Below are positions 1-8,499 of a stretch of 64,000 bases of DNA, one piece after another. Within the stretch, counting starts at the first letter, position 1, and the number at the start of each line of letters is the position of its first letter. The notes beneath the pieces were generated by a model, which saw only the letters and a list, made by a program, of their open reading frames with translations, was not told where the DNA came from and searched no databases. This DNA comes from Maricaulis maris (GTDB lineage: Bacteria > Pseudomonadota > Alphaproteobacteria > Caulobacterales > Maricaulaceae), in the NCBI RefSeq assembly GCF_036322705.1, contig NZ_AP027270.1, positions 1,985,501 through 2,049,500 on the forward strand. The letters are read 5' to 3'. A program made the translations under genes and the position numbers.

Positions 1-89
1 GCGATGAAATGCTAGAGCAATTCCAACTGAGTGAGGATGAATGGGATGAGCTCGTCAGACGGGTCAATACCGGCGGCAAGGGTGGATAA
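1..89 (+). CDS. 3' end of an unidentified upstream gene (partial)
   Basis: The frame beginning at base 3 is open from the window edge to a TAA at 87-89 and reads as an acidic amphipathic helix (EQFQLSEDEWDELVRR) ending in Gly/Lys. The gene would end inside the start of the next gene, with a GTG start at 82 overlapping its stop, which is typical of translational coupling. Only 28 residues are visible, so no family can be assigned. It could be a chance open frame; codon use is less GC3-rich than in the neighbours. Confidence 0.35.
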   Translation, partial: DEMLEQFQLSEDEWDELVRRVNTGGKGG

Positions 90-855
90 TACCGCACTGT
101 CCGGCGTCCGCGCCTTCCTGTTCGACCTCGACGGGACGGTCACCCGCGACGGCCGCGTTCCGGCCAGCAGCCTGGCGGCGATGGAGCGTCTGCAGGCCGC
201 AGGTCTGCTCACTCTTGCGGTCACCGGCCGACCGGCCGGCTGGTGCGACCTGATCGCGCGCTGGTGGCCCGTCGACGCGGTCATTGGCGAGAATGGCGCC
301 TTCTGTTTTGCCCGCCGGGATGACAACCGGATCGACCGCGACTGGTTCTTCGAGACAACGCCGACCGAGCGCGCCACCCTCGTCGCGATTGCCGAGGATA
401 CGCTGCGACTGGCCCCGGGCCTTGCCGCGTCTGCGGACAATGCCTGGCGTGTCTGCGATATCGCGGTCGACTTCACGGAGGACGTTACCGGTCCGACGCT
501 TGATGATGCCGAGCGCGTACGGCGCCATTTCGAAGCGGCCGGCGCCTGCGCCAAGACCAGCTCGATCCACGTCAATGCCTGGTTCGGTGAGCACGACAAG
601 AAGACGACCGCCTGCACCGTCCTGGCCGACCGCTTCGGGATCACCGCCGAGCGCCAGGCGGCAGAGGTCGCCTATATCGGTGACGCGCCCAATGATGAGC
701 CGATGTTTGCCGCGTTCCCGCTCAGCTTCGGGGTCGCCGGCGTGCGCCGCTTCCTGCACCATATGAGGGCCCATCCAGCCGATATCGCGACCGGTGACGG
801 CGCCGATGGCTTTGTCGAGATCGCGCAGCGGCTATTGGAGGCGCGGGCCGCATGA
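82..855 (+). CDS. HAD superfamily (IIB-type) phosphatase
   Basis: A haloacid-dehalogenase phosphatase. Motif I is FDLDGTV near the N-terminus, with the nucleophile Asp and the acid/base Asp. Motif II is TGRP, a Lys-rich stretch (HDKKT) supplies motif III, and motif IV is GDAPNDE. The cap between motifs II and III and the overall length fit the IIB class (Cof, sucrose-phosphate and mannosyl-phosphoglycerate phosphatases). The start is uncertain: GTG 82 puts nine residues before the hydrophobic strand of motif I and overlaps an upstream stop; GTG 31 and ATG 46 are in frame. It overlaps the next gene, a CDP-alcohol phosphotransferase, by 4 bp (ATGA), so the substrate may be a phosphorylated polar head group or lipid intermediate (inference). 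Confidence 0.85.
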   Translation: MDNTALSGVRAFLFDLDGTVTRDGRVPASSLAAMERLQAAGLLTLAVTGRPAGWCDLIARWWPVDAVIGENGAFCFARRDDNRIDRDWFFETTPTERATLVAIAEDTLRLAPGLAASADNAWRVCDIAVDFTEDVTGPTLDDAERVRRHFEAAGACAKTSSIHVNAWFGEHDKKTTACTVLADRFGITAERQAAEVAYIGDAPNDEPMFAAFPLSFGVAGVRRFLHHMRAHPADIATGDGADGFVEIAQRLLEARAA

Positions 856-1421
856 CCACGCGACTGACCCTGCCCAACATCCTCACCGGCTCGCGCATCG
901 CGCTGGTGCCGGCCCTGTTCTGGGCGCTTTCCCTCGGCGGGACGCAAGGCTTTCTGGTCGCGCTCCTGATCGCCATCCTCGCCGAGCTGACCGATCTGCT
1001 GGATGGCGCCATCGCGCGTCGCTTCAACCAGCAGTCGGAGTTCGGTGCCCAGTTCGACCCGCTCGCCGACAGCCTGTACCGGATTGGCGCCTTCACGGCG
1101 CTGGCCGCCTTCGACCTGATTCCGGTCTGGACGATCATCGTCTTTGCCTGGCGCGATGTGCTGGTCAGCTATGCCCGCCTGATGATGCAGGCAAAAGGGC
1201 GTGCGGTCGGCGCGAGGCTGTCGGGCAAGCTGAAGGCCATTGTCCAGGGCGTCGCCATCATCGCCCTGCTCGCCATGCCGCTTGTTCCTGCAGATATTTT
1301 CGATCCGGCAATGGCGTCCCGCGCCGCGCAGGGTGCATTCTGGGTAGCGCTCGCCGTGACCGCCTGGTCAGGCATTGACTACCTCCTGGCTGGCGCGCGT
1401 CCGGCCAGTGGCAAGGCGTAG
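852..1421 (+). CDS. CDP-alcohol phosphatidyltransferase family protein
   Basis: An integral membrane enzyme that joins an alcohol or alcohol phosphate to a CDP-activated lipid. The diagnostic motif DG(x)2AR(x)8G(x)3D(x)3D is intact: DGAIAR, eight residues, GAQFD, then PLAD. All metal-binding Asp residues are therefore present. About five to six hydrophobic segments and 189 residues match PgsA-size members. Which alcohol is used cannot be read from sequence. If it is a glycerol-phosphate transferase, the upstream HAD protein could dephosphorylate its product. It starts within the stop of the HAD gene, so the two are surely co-translated. Confidence 0.85.
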   Translation: MTTRLTLPNILTGSRIALVPALFWALSLGGTQGFLVALLIAILAELTDLLDGAIARRFNQQSEFGAQFDPLADSLYRIGAFTALAAFDLIPVWTIIVFAWRDVLVSYARLMMQAKGRAVGARLSGKLKAIVQGVAIIALLAMPLVPADIFDPAMASRAAQGAFWVALAVTAWSGIDYLLAGARPASGKA

Positions 1422-1428
1422 CCGCGAC

Positions 1429-2226
1429 ATGTCATTGCCGCCGCATGCGCTTCAAATCCTTCAGCACCGCTCGCTCAACAGCCCGCGCGCCTTCGAACGT
1501 GGCCTGAAACTGGCCGAGCGCCTGCCCGAGGCCCGTCACGCCCATGAGGCCGATATCTGCTGGATCGCGGACGGCGATGGCCCACCCCTTCTCTACACCC
1601 ATCATCCCGACCTGATGTTTGACCGGCTTGGGCGCCGGGCCGTGGCAAAGGCCTGTGCGACGGGCAGGATGTGGCGGCTCGAGGACGCGCTGACCGCAGC
1701 CCGCGGGCATGCCGTCATCCTGGAGCTCAAGGTCGGCAAGGGCGACCGCCGCGCCGCGCTGGCCGAGCTGGTCCGCCTGGCGCAGGAGCATGACGCGCCG
1801 GTCCTGATTGACGCCTTCTCGCTCGATCTGTTGCGTCTGACACGGGCGCTCGCCCCGGCGGCCCGGCTCAGCCTGCACACGGGACTGTACCGCCCCGACA
1901 CGACGATGATCACCGCCGCCGGCTGGCCGCTGATCCAGTCGGTGCCGAGCACGACGCTTCCGATCGATGTCATCTCGCTGCGCCTTTATGGCGGCTGGCA
2001 CCGCATGGTGCCGCAGATCGCGGCCGCTCTGGACGCTGGCCTGACACCGCACATGTCGCGCCTGCTGACCCCGGACGAGCTGGTACTCGGTGCCCGGGCC
2101 CCGCTGGCCGCAATCTATGCCGATCCGGAGCCTTACGAGGCCGGTCTGGACGCGCTGCGCGCGGCCTGTTCAGAGCGATTGGAGCCGGGTTGGGCGCCGG
2201 TGGCCGCCTCCGACAAAGCACCTTGA
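1429..2226 (+). CDS. Glycerophosphodiester phosphodiesterase-like protein
   Basis: A divergent member of the PLC-like phosphodiesterase (GDPD) TIM-barrel superfamily. The usual ligands appear in order: His-Arg at residues 13-14 (QHRS), Glu40 and Asp42 (HEAD), His58/His59 after a hydrophobic strand (LYTHH), and Glu-x-Lys in VILELKVG. The canonical HRG and HD motifs are altered, so activity is not certain. There is no signal peptide, so it is probably cytoplasmic. ATG 1429 is chosen because residues before it are Arg-rich and overlap the previous gene; that start leaves a 7-bp gap after the transferase. It is the third gene of the cassette, and such an enzyme would cleave glycerophospho-alcohols. 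Confidence 0.65.
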   Translation: MSLPPHALQILQHRSLNSPRAFERGLKLAERLPEARHAHEADICWIADGDGPPLLYTHHPDLMFDRLGRRAVAKACATGRMWRLEDALTAARGHAVILELKVGKGDRRAALAELVRLAQEHDAPVLIDAFSLDLLRLTRALAPAARLSLHTGLYRPDTTMITAAGWPLIQSVPSTTLPIDVISLRLYGGWHRMVPQIAAALDAGLTPHMSRLLTPDELVLGARAPLAAIYADPEPYEAGLDALRAACSERLEPGWAPVAASDKAP

Positions 2227-2277
2227 GCCGCCCCGCGCCTCACGTCATGATCAGAGCTCGCAAAACGGCAGGACCCG

Positions 2278-2979
2278 ATGGCCCAGACGCATGGTGATGA
2301 CGCGCATATTCTCGTCGTCGATGATGACGATCGCATCCGCAACCTGCTCAAGCGTTTCCTGCAGGAACGCGGCTTTCGGGTGTCGACGGCTCCCAATGCC
2401 GACAAGGCCCTGTCGACCCTGAATTCCCTCGCCTTCGACCTGCTTGTTCTGGATGTGATGATGCCGGGCATGGACGGGTTCGAACTGACCGAAGCCGTCC
2501 GCAAGCGCGGTGAAACCCCGATTCTCCTGCTGACCGCCCGCGGCGACGCGGAAGATCGCATCAAGGGTCTCTCGCTGGGCGCCGACGACTACCTGCCCAA
2601 GCCCTTCGAGCCGGAAGAACTCGTCCTGCGCATCAATGCCATCCTGCGCCGGGCCAAGCCGGTCCAAGCCGCCATCCAGCGCGTCAGCTTCGGGCCCTGG
2701 AGTTTCGATATTGCCCGCGAGAGCCTGACCAATGACGGTGCCCCGGTGCGCCTCACGGGTGGCGAGGCGGCTCTGCTCGGCGCACTGGCAGCCTCGGCCG
2801 GGCAGACCGTGTCACGCCTGACCCTGTCGGAGCGGACCGGTGGCGGCGAACGCGCCGTCGACGTTCAGGTCACCCGCCTGCGCCGCAAGCTGGAAAGCGA
2901 CCCCAAGGAACCGATGCACCTGCAGACCGTGCGCGGCGAAGGCTATCGCCTGCTCGCCGATCCCGTCTTCGAGGATTGA
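2278..2979 (+). CDS. OmpR-family response regulator (CenR/PetR-like)
   Basis: A transcription factor with an N-terminal receiver (about residues 10-125) and a C-terminal winged helix (about 140-230). The acidic cluster DDDD is at residues 15-18, the phospho-acceptor is Asp59 in VLDVMMPG, and the conserved Lys lies in LPKPF. The winged helix shows the usual VDVQVTRLRRKLE and RGEGYRL segments. It is followed 7 bp later by its histidine kinase. The receiver resembles alphaproteobacterial PetR and the cell-envelope regulator CenR (recalled, not searched), so an envelope role is plausible. Target genes are not indicated by the window. Confidence 0.93.
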   Translation: MAQTHGDDAHILVVDDDDRIRNLLKRFLQERGFRVSTAPNADKALSTLNSLAFDLLVLDVMMPGMDGFELTEAVRKRGETPILLLTARGDAEDRIKGLSLGADDYLPKPFEPEELVLRINAILRRAKPVQAAIQRVSFGPWSFDIARESLTNDGAPVRLTGGEAALLGALAASAGQTVSRLTLSERTGGGERAVDVQVTRLRRKLESDPKEPMHLQTVRGEGYRLLADPVFED

Positions 2980-2986
2980 GCCCGGG

Positions 2987-4303
2987 ATGTCGGTCTTCAA
3001 GCGCTTCCTGCCGAAAGGGCTGTTCGCCCGGACCCTGCTGATCATCGTCTTGCCGGTCGGCTTGATGCAGGTCGCCGTGGCCTGGTCCTTCTTCGAGGAA
3101 CACTGGGAGACCGTCACCAGCCGCCTTTCCGAGGGCGTGGCCGGCGAAATCGCGATGGCGACCCGGCTGTATGAGGAGGAAGGCGGAGAGACACCGGCCT
3201 TCCAGCGCCATATCGAGACGGCGCTGGGAACGACCCGCCTTTCCATCGACTTCCGGCCCGGCGACACCCTGCCGACCTCGCGCCGGTCGTCCTTCTTCCG
3301 GACGCTCGACATCACCCTGCGCGAAGCGCTCTCGCAGCAGCTCGACAATGCCGTCTGGTTCGATACCACACGCTATCCCAGCTATGTCGATGTCCGCGTC
3401 CAGGTCGAGGGCGGTGTGCTCCGCTTCATCACGCCGCGCGACCGGGTGTTCGCGACAACGGGCCATATCTTTCTATTGTGGATCATCGGCGCGACGACGC
3501 TGCTGACCGCCGTCTCGGTCGTCTTCATCCGCAACCAGGTCAAGCCGATCCGCCGCCTCGCCGACGCCGCCGAGCAATTCGGCCGCGGTCAGGATGTGGC
3601 CCATTTCAAGCCGGCCGGCGCAACCGAGGTCCGCCAGGCCGCGCATGCCTTCCTCGAGATGCGGGCCCGCATCAAGCGTCACCTCGAACAACGCACCGCC
3701 CTTCTCGCCGGGGTCAGCCACGACCTGCGTACGCCGCTGACCCGGCTCAAGCTGCAGCTCGCCCTGATGCCGCAAACCAGCGAGACCGAGGATGCCCGCC
3801 GCGATCTCGACGAGATGGAAGCCATGCTCGACGAGTATCTCGAATTCGCCCGCGGCGAAGGCAGTGAAGAGACCGCCCGCACCGATCTGGTCGCGCTGAC
3901 CCGCGACGTCGTCGAGGACGCCCGTCGCCAGGGTGGCGACATCCAGTTCGAAGCGAATGGGGAACACGATGCCGAGGTCCGCCCCGGCGCGGTCCGTCGC
4001 GCGCTCGCGAACCTGATTGGCAATGCCCAGAGCTTCGGCGATGTCGTCGCCGTGACGGTCGTACCGGCCGGATCTCGCGTCGAAATCCGGGTCGAGGATA
4101 ACGGCCCGGGCATCCCGGAAGACCAGTATGCCGACGCGGTGAAACCGTTCAATCGCCTCGATGAAAGCCGCAATCAGAACCGCAAGGGCGTCGGCCTCGG
4201 CCTGGCCCTCGCCAGCGACGTCGCCCGCAGCCATGGCGGTGACATCCGGCTGGGCCGGTCGGAGCTGGGTGGGTTGATGGCGGTGATCAGCTTGCCGCGG
4301 TGA
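2987..4303 (+). CDS. EnvZ-like sensor histidine kinase
   Basis: Membrane sensor kinase partner of the preceding regulator. The N-terminus has a cytoplasmic tail and TM1 (TLLIIVLPVGLMQVAVAW), then a periplasmic domain of about 110 residues, TM2 (IFLLWIIGATTLL), a HAMP segment starting at VKPIRRLADAAEQF, the H-box SHDLRTPLTRLK with His245, the N-box RRALANLIGNAQ, the G1 box VEDNGPGIP and the G2 box GVGLGLA. The N-box has the EnvZ-type sequence with Ser-Phe after NAQ instead of Arg/Lys-Tyr. ATG 2987 is the first Met after the regulator stop and precedes the basic tail of TM1. All catalytic boxes are intact. Confidence 0.93.
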   Translation: MSVFKRFLPKGLFARTLLIIVLPVGLMQVAVAWSFFEEHWETVTSRLSEGVAGEIAMATRLYEEEGGETPAFQRHIETALGTTRLSIDFRPGDTLPTSRRSSFFRTLDITLREALSQQLDNAVWFDTTRYPSYVDVRVQVEGGVLRFITPRDRVFATTGHIFLLWIIGATTLLTAVSVVFIRNQVKPIRRLADAAEQFGRGQDVAHFKPAGATEVRQAAHAFLEMRARIKRHLEQRTALLAGVSHDLRTPLTRLKLQLALMPQTSETEDARRDLDEMEAMLDEYLEFARGEGSEETARTDLVALTRDVVEDARRQGGDIQFEANGEHDAEVRPGAVRRALANLIGNAQSFGDVVAVTVVPAGSRVEIRVEDNGPGIPEDQYADAVKPFNRLDESRNQNRKGVGLGLALASDVARSHGGDIRLGRSELGGLMAVISLPR

Positions 4304-4393
4304 CGGGCGGCCGGCATCCACCGCCAGTCCTTCCCATAAATCTCTTGTCTGCCAGCAGGCGAGCTGGGCTTCTTTTCGTTTCCATCACCCTCT

Positions 4394-4513
4394 CATTTTT
4401 CCCGGAGGCGCGCAGCGTCATCCGGGACCGAGGGGAGCCTCATCGCTTGCAGGACGGGTGAGTTGGTCCCGGCTCTCCGCCCCGCTTTTGCGGGGCTCCG
4501 GCCGGGAAAAATG
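4394..4513. repeat. Extragenic inverted-repeat element between convergent genes
   Basis: The gap between the kinase and proC carries a perfect 12-bp inverted repeat, catttttcccgg at 4394-4405 and its complement at 4502-4513. Just inside the right arm is a strong imperfect hairpin at about 4467-4507 whose core is gccccgc-tttt-gcggggc (4479-4496). Both flanking genes read toward it, so it could act as a two-way terminator, but its size and nested palindromes look more like a mobile-style extragenic palindromic repeat. The rest of the 266-bp gap has no gene that I can support. Confidence 0.6.
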
Positions 4514-4569
4514 TGTTTGGGTTTGCTGGGGCTTGGAGCGAAGTGGATGATCCCATCCAGGGGCCGGAC

Positions 4570-5412
4570 CTAGCGCTTGCCCGGTTCCTGGCCCATCTGA
4601 CGCGACCGGCGTTCCGCAGCGGCGACGGCCTGGCGGACCAGCTCTGGCAGTCCGCCTCCGCCCCCCATCAGCACATCGACAGCAGCCTGGGTCGTCCCGC
4701 CCGGCGACGTCACGGAGCGGCGGAGTTCCTGGGGGGATTTGCCGGACTTGGCCAGCAGGGCGCCCGCACCGATAATGGTTTCGCGGGCCAACTTGTCGGC
4801 CAGCTCGCGCGGCAGACCTTCGGCGAAGGCGGCACCGGCCAAGGCTTCGGCCAGCAGGAACACATAGGCCGGCCCCGAGCCGGAGACCGCGGTCACCGCG
4901 CCGATCATGCGCTCATCGCTGACCCATTCCACCGTGCCGGCCACCTTGAGGAGCCGGGTCACGGTTTTTTCCAGCGCTTCGCCGGCATCATTGGCGACAC
5001 ACACCGTCACGCCGGCCCCCACCGCGGCTGCGGTGTTCGGCATGGCGCGGATGATTGGACGGTCGCCAAGCGCCATCGACATGCGGTTGATGGTGACACC
5101 GGCCATGATCGAAATCACGCCGGTCGCCGCGGGAAGCCGGTCGGCAATCACCGCGCAGGCCTGCTCGAAAACCTGTGGCTTGACCGCAAAGACCACGAGG
5201 TCGAGCCCGGCCGCGGCGTCCGCCGTCAGTTCGGGCAGGACCGTGATACCCGACTGCGCCACCAGGTCCTGGACAACATCGCCCGGGTTCGGATCAATCA
5301 CGACCAGATCGTCAGCCGTGATGCCACCGCGCTTGGTGCGCAGCCAGCCGGCCGCGAGCGCGCCCCCCATATTCCCGCCACCAATGAGCGCAATCCGAAA
5401 GCCTTGGGTCAT
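4570..5412 (-). CDS. proC: Pyrroline-5-carboxylate reductase
   Basis: Cytoplasmic enzyme for the last step of proline synthesis, reducing pyrroline-5-carboxylate with NAD(P)H. An N-terminal Rossmann motif reads IALIGGGNMGGALA. The C-terminal dimer domain carries the family signature around SGSGPAYVFLLAEAL and the SVTSPGGTTQAA segment that holds the substrate. At 280 residues it has the usual length. It starts 8 bp downstream of a YbjN-domain gene on the same strand, so the two are likely co-transcribed. Confidence 0.95.
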   Translation of the reverse strand: MTQGFRIALIGGGNMGGALAAGWLRTKRGGITADDLVVIDPNPGDVVQDLVAQSGITVLPELTADAAAGLDLVVFAVKPQVFEQACAVIADRLPAATGVISIMAGVTINRMSMALGDRPIIRAMPNTAAAVGAGVTVCVANDAGEALEKTVTRLLKVAGTVEWVSDERMIGAVTAVSGSGPAYVFLLAEALAGAAFAEGLPRELADKLARETIIGAGALLAKSGKSPQELRRSVTSPGGTTQAAVDVLMGGGGGLPELVRQAVAAAERRSRQMGQEPGKR

Positions 5413-5420
5413 GGACGGTG

Positions 5421-5924
5421 TCAGGCCTCGCCTGCTGTTTCAAACATTGCCGCAGCGGCGGCTTCCTCGACACCCTTGCCGCCCCAGACCAGGAAATGGA
5501 AGGCCGGATAAAAGCGCTCGCCGGCCTCGCGGGCGGCAGAAATCATGGCAGCGGCCTGCGAGGGCGAGACCGCCTCGCCATTGGGCAGGGAGATCGCATG
5601 CCGATAGACGATCGAGCCATCCTCGGCCCAGATGTCGAAATGGCCGAGCCAGAGTTTCTCGTTGAGGCGCGCGACCAGCTGGCAGACATCGGAGAAACGA
5701 TTGGCCGGGACCTTGAGGTCGAGGCTGCCGCAAATGTGCAGCGCTTCCATATCCGGCCGCCAGGCGAACCAGATCTGGTGATCCCGCCAGGCCCCCGTCG
5801 CGGTCAGGTGAATCTCACCCGTCTCGTCGCGATCATAGGGATATTGCTCGGCGATGACCGCCTGTTCGACCGCATCGAGCGGATCGGTCACGGTCGGTGA
5901 AAATTCGTCTGACAGCAGGTCCAT
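5421..5924 (-). CDS. YbjN domain-containing protein
   Basis: A soluble protein of the YbjN family (sensory-transduction regulator-like, no enzymatic role established). Visible landmarks are the strand WFAWRPDMEALHICGSLDL, the helix FSDVCQLVARLNEKLW, the strand GHFDIWAEDGSIVYRH and a C-terminal amphipathic helix. ATG 5924 is preferred over GTG 5957 because GGAG sits seven bases upstream of it. It is the first gene of a pair with proC, an arrangement I recall from Caulobacter relatives. Function in this organism is unknown. Confidence 0.8.
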   Translation of the reverse strand: MDLLSDEFSPTVTDPLDAVEQAVIAEQYPYDRDETGEIHLTATGAWRDHQIWFAWRPDMEALHICGSLDLKVPANRFSDVCQLVARLNEKLWLGHFDIWAEDGSIVYRHAISLPNGEAVSPSQAAAMISAAREAGERFYPAFHFLVWGGKGVEEAAAAAMFETAGEA

Positions 5925-6022
5925 CAAAATGGCTCCATCGTCTGCGCGGCGACTCACACCGTTCAGAGCACGGTATGTCTGCGCCGCGTCAGGCGCAATT
6001 AAAAGCGCGTACGCGCGTTATC

Positions 6023-6343
6023 TCAGGATTTGGCCTTGGCAGCCTTGGCCTTTGCGGCCGTCTTGGAGGCCGTCTTCGAGGCCGCAGTCTTGGCGGCAGT
6101 CTTGGCCGCAGCTTCCAGCGCTGCAAGGCGCTCGGTCAGGGCGGCGATCTCGTCCTGCGAGGCATCAAGCGCAGACTTCACCGCGTCGAATTCCTCGCGT
6201 GTCACCAGATCCATCTCGGCGACCATGCGGTCAGCGCGGGCGCGGAAAACCGAGCGCGCCTCTTCGCCCATCGCTTGTGCCGCGCCGAAGGCGTCGGTCA
6301 TGAGATCAGCAAAATCATTCAGAAGCGGGTTGCGCGTTTGCAT
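6023..6343 (-). CDS. ubiK: UbiK/BMFP-type accessory protein with Ala/Lys tail
   Basis: A small membrane-associated coiled-coil protein of the UbiK (YqiC, BMFP) family, which assists aerobic ubiquinone biosynthesis in other proteobacteria. The N-terminal amphipathic helix (NPLLNDFADLMTDAFG) and the trimeric coiled coil (REEFDAVKSALDASQDEIAALTERLAALE) are clear. The last 25 or so residues are a low-complexity tail of AAKTA/SKTA repeats, longer and more basic than in enterobacterial UbiK. ATG 6343 is chosen over the TTG just before it. It is divergent from lgt. Confidence 0.8.
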   Translation of the reverse strand: MQTRNPLLNDFADLMTDAFGAAQAMGEEARSVFRARADRMVAEMDLVTREEFDAVKSALDASQDEIAALTERLAALEAAAKTAAKTAASKTASKTAAKAKAAKAKS

Positions 6344-6455
6344 CAAAGAAAGCCATTAGAGTGTACAACATCGCCTATATGCGGCCGCAGCCCGGAAAGC
6401 GCAACGCGCCGTTCCGTCACAGCTGCACCTCGCCAGACAATGAGCCGAGTATATC

Positions 6456-7337
6456 ATGGAATACTGTCCGCCAAGCTTTGATCTGATCGACCCCATCCTG
6501 TTCACGATCGGACCGTTCGATCTGTTCGGGCTGGAATTGCGGTTCGACCTGCGCTGGTACGCCCTCGCCTACATCGCCGGACTGATGCTGGGCTGGCGCT
6601 ATATGGTGGCCCTGTCGCGGCGCCCGGCGATGTGGAATCCGATCGGCACAAAGAAGCCGAAGGCACCGTTTACCGAGCCCCAGGTCGACGATCTCCTTAT
6701 CTGGGCAACACTGGGCGTGATCGGCGGCGGACGGCTCGGTTTCGTCCTCTTCTACATGCCCGACATGATCTGGACCCGTCCCCAGGATATCATTCTGGGC
6801 ATCACGGACGGCGGCATGTCCTTCCATGGCGGTCTGATCGGCGTATCGCTGGCACTGTGGTGGTTTGCCCGGGGCCAGAAACTCGACCTGATGCGGATCG
6901 CGGACGCGGCAGCCGTCGTGACCCCGATCGGGCTTTTCTTCGGCCGCCTGGCCAACTTCATCAATGGCGAACTTTGGGGGCGTCCGACCGACGTGCCCTG
7001 GGCGATGCGCTTTACCGGCGACCGTCTGTGCGAGCTGCGCCATCCCAGCCAGCTCTACGAGGCGGCGCTCGAAGGTCTTCTGCTCTTCACCATCATCAAT
7101 GTGGCGACCTGGAAGTTCCGTTCACTGGAGAAACCCGGCTTCAATGCCGGCCTCTTCCTGCTCTTCTACGGCCTGTTCCGGACCTCGCTTGAGCAGGTCC
7201 GCGAGCCTGACCTCTACATGCCGGAAGCGCTGCGGGGCTACATCACCATGGGCATGTTGCTGTCGATCCCGATGATCATTGCCGGTGCCTGGTTGATTCA
7301 CCGCGCCCTGAAAGCCACGACACCCGCCAAGTCATGA
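6456..7337 (+). CDS. lgt: Prolipoprotein diacylglyceryl transferase
   Basis: Inner-membrane enzyme that moves diacylglycerol from phosphatidylglycerol to the lipobox Cys of prolipoproteins. Several transmembrane segments are visible, with the loop SFHGGLIGVSLALWW (essential His), the signature GRLANFINGELWGR, and the HPSQLYEA segment before the last helices. Length (293) is normal. Several lipobox proteins elsewhere in this window would be its substrates. It overlaps the next gene by 4 bp (ATGA). Confidence 0.95.
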   Translation: MEYCPPSFDLIDPILFTIGPFDLFGLELRFDLRWYALAYIAGLMLGWRYMVALSRRPAMWNPIGTKKPKAPFTEPQVDDLLIWATLGVIGGGRLGFVLFYMPDMIWTRPQDIILGITDGGMSFHGGLIGVSLALWWFARGQKLDLMRIADAAAVVTPIGLFFGRLANFINGELWGRPTDVPWAMRFTGDRLCELRHPSQLYEAALEGLLLFTIINVATWKFRSLEKPGFNAGLFLLFYGLFRTSLEQVREPDLYMPEALRGYITMGMLLSIPMIIAGAWLIHRALKATTPAKS

Positions 7338-8428
7338 TTGCCGAGACCCTCCGCGACCGGATCCGCAGTGGCGGACCGATGTCGATTGCCGCCTTCATGA
7401 CGGAAGCGCTGTTTGATCCAAGTCATGGCTTTTACGCCACCAAGGACCCGATCGGGGCCGGTGCGGACTTCATCACGGCGCCGGAGATCAGCCAGATGTT
7501 CGGCGAGCTGATCGGCCTGGTGGCCGCACAGACCTGGCTCGACATGGGTCGCCCCGACGGCGTCAAGCTGATCGAGATGGGGCCGGGCCGTGGCACGATG
7601 ATGGCTGATGCCCTGCGCGCGGCCCGTGCCGTGCCCGGCTTCATCGAGGCTGCCGAAATCGTCCTGATCGAGGCCAGCGCGGCCCTGAAGGCGGTTCAGG
7701 CCCAGACACTGGGCCCGACCGGCGCGCAAATCCGCTGGGTCGACCGGCTCGAGGCCGTTGCCCCAGGCCCGTCCATCATCCTTGGCAATGAATTCCTCGA
7801 CTGTCTGCCGGTACGCCAGGCGGTTCGGCACAAGGGCACCTGGCATGAGCGCCTGGTCGGACTGGACCCGGAGGCGGAGGCGGAGAGCGGCTTCGTCTTC
7901 GTGCTGGGACCACCGCTGGGCGAAGACCTTGCACTGGTTCCCGAGCGGCTTCGGGAAGCGGGGGACGGCGCGCTGGTCGAGCTGCGCCCGGGTGATCGTC
8001 AGGTCGTCGACCAGCTCGCCGCCCGTTTCGCCGCCCATCCCGGCCGCGCACTGTTCATCGATTATGGTCCGGCAACCAGCGAGATCGGCGACACGCTGCA
8101 GGCCATCCGCGCTCATAAGAAACAACCACCCCTGCTTGATCCGGGAACCGCCGACCTGACCGCCCGCGTGGACTTTGAAAGCCTCGTTCTGGCAGCCCGG
8201 TCCGCCGGACTGACCGCCTATGGCCCCGAGCCACAAGGCGCCTGGCTGCTGGGATTGGGCCTTGAGACCCGTGCCGCTGCGCTCAGCCAGGCGCAGCCCG
8301 GCAAACGGTCACAGATCGCCCGCCAAATCTGGCGTCTGACAGATCAGGAGCAGATGGGCGAGCTGTTCAAACTGGTCTGCCTGGACGGTGGCGACCTGCC
8401 AATACCGCCCGGATTCTCCGCAGGCTGA
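7334..8428 (+). CDS. MidA/NDUFAF7-type SAM-dependent methyltransferase
   Basis: A class I methyltransferase of the MidA/NDUFAF7 family (formerly DUF185). The N-terminus has the family hallmarks [19 protein letters not shown] and [19 protein letters not shown]; the SAM site is [14 protein letters not shown], and [12 protein letters not shown] follows. In mitochondria the homologue methylates an Arg of a complex I subunit; the bacterial target is not known. Its coupling to lgt (4-bp overlap) is a commonly seen alphaproteobacterial order, recalled from general knowledge. Confidence 0.88.
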   Translation: MIAETLRDRIRSGGPMSIAAFMTEALFDPSHGFYATKDPIGAGADFITAPEISQMFGELIGLVAAQTWLDMGRPDGVKLIEMGPGRGTMMADALRAARAVPGFIEAAEIVLIEASAALKAVQAQTLGPTGAQIRWVDRLEAVAPGPSIILGNEFLDCLPVRQAVRHKGTWHERLVGLDPEAEAESGFVFVLGPPLGEDLALVPERLREAGDGALVELRPGDRQVVDQLAARFAAHPGRALFIDYGPATSEIGDTLQAIRAHKKQPPLLDPGTADLTARVDFESLVLAARSAGLTAYGPEPQGAWLLGLGLETRAAALSQAQPGKRSQIARQIWRLTDQEQMGELFKLVCLDGGDLPIPPGFSAG

Positions 8429-8499
8429 TCATTTCAGCTTCAATCACCGCGCGGCCTCTGTTAAGCAGCCCGCGTTTCCAAGACTCAGGGGTCGAAACG

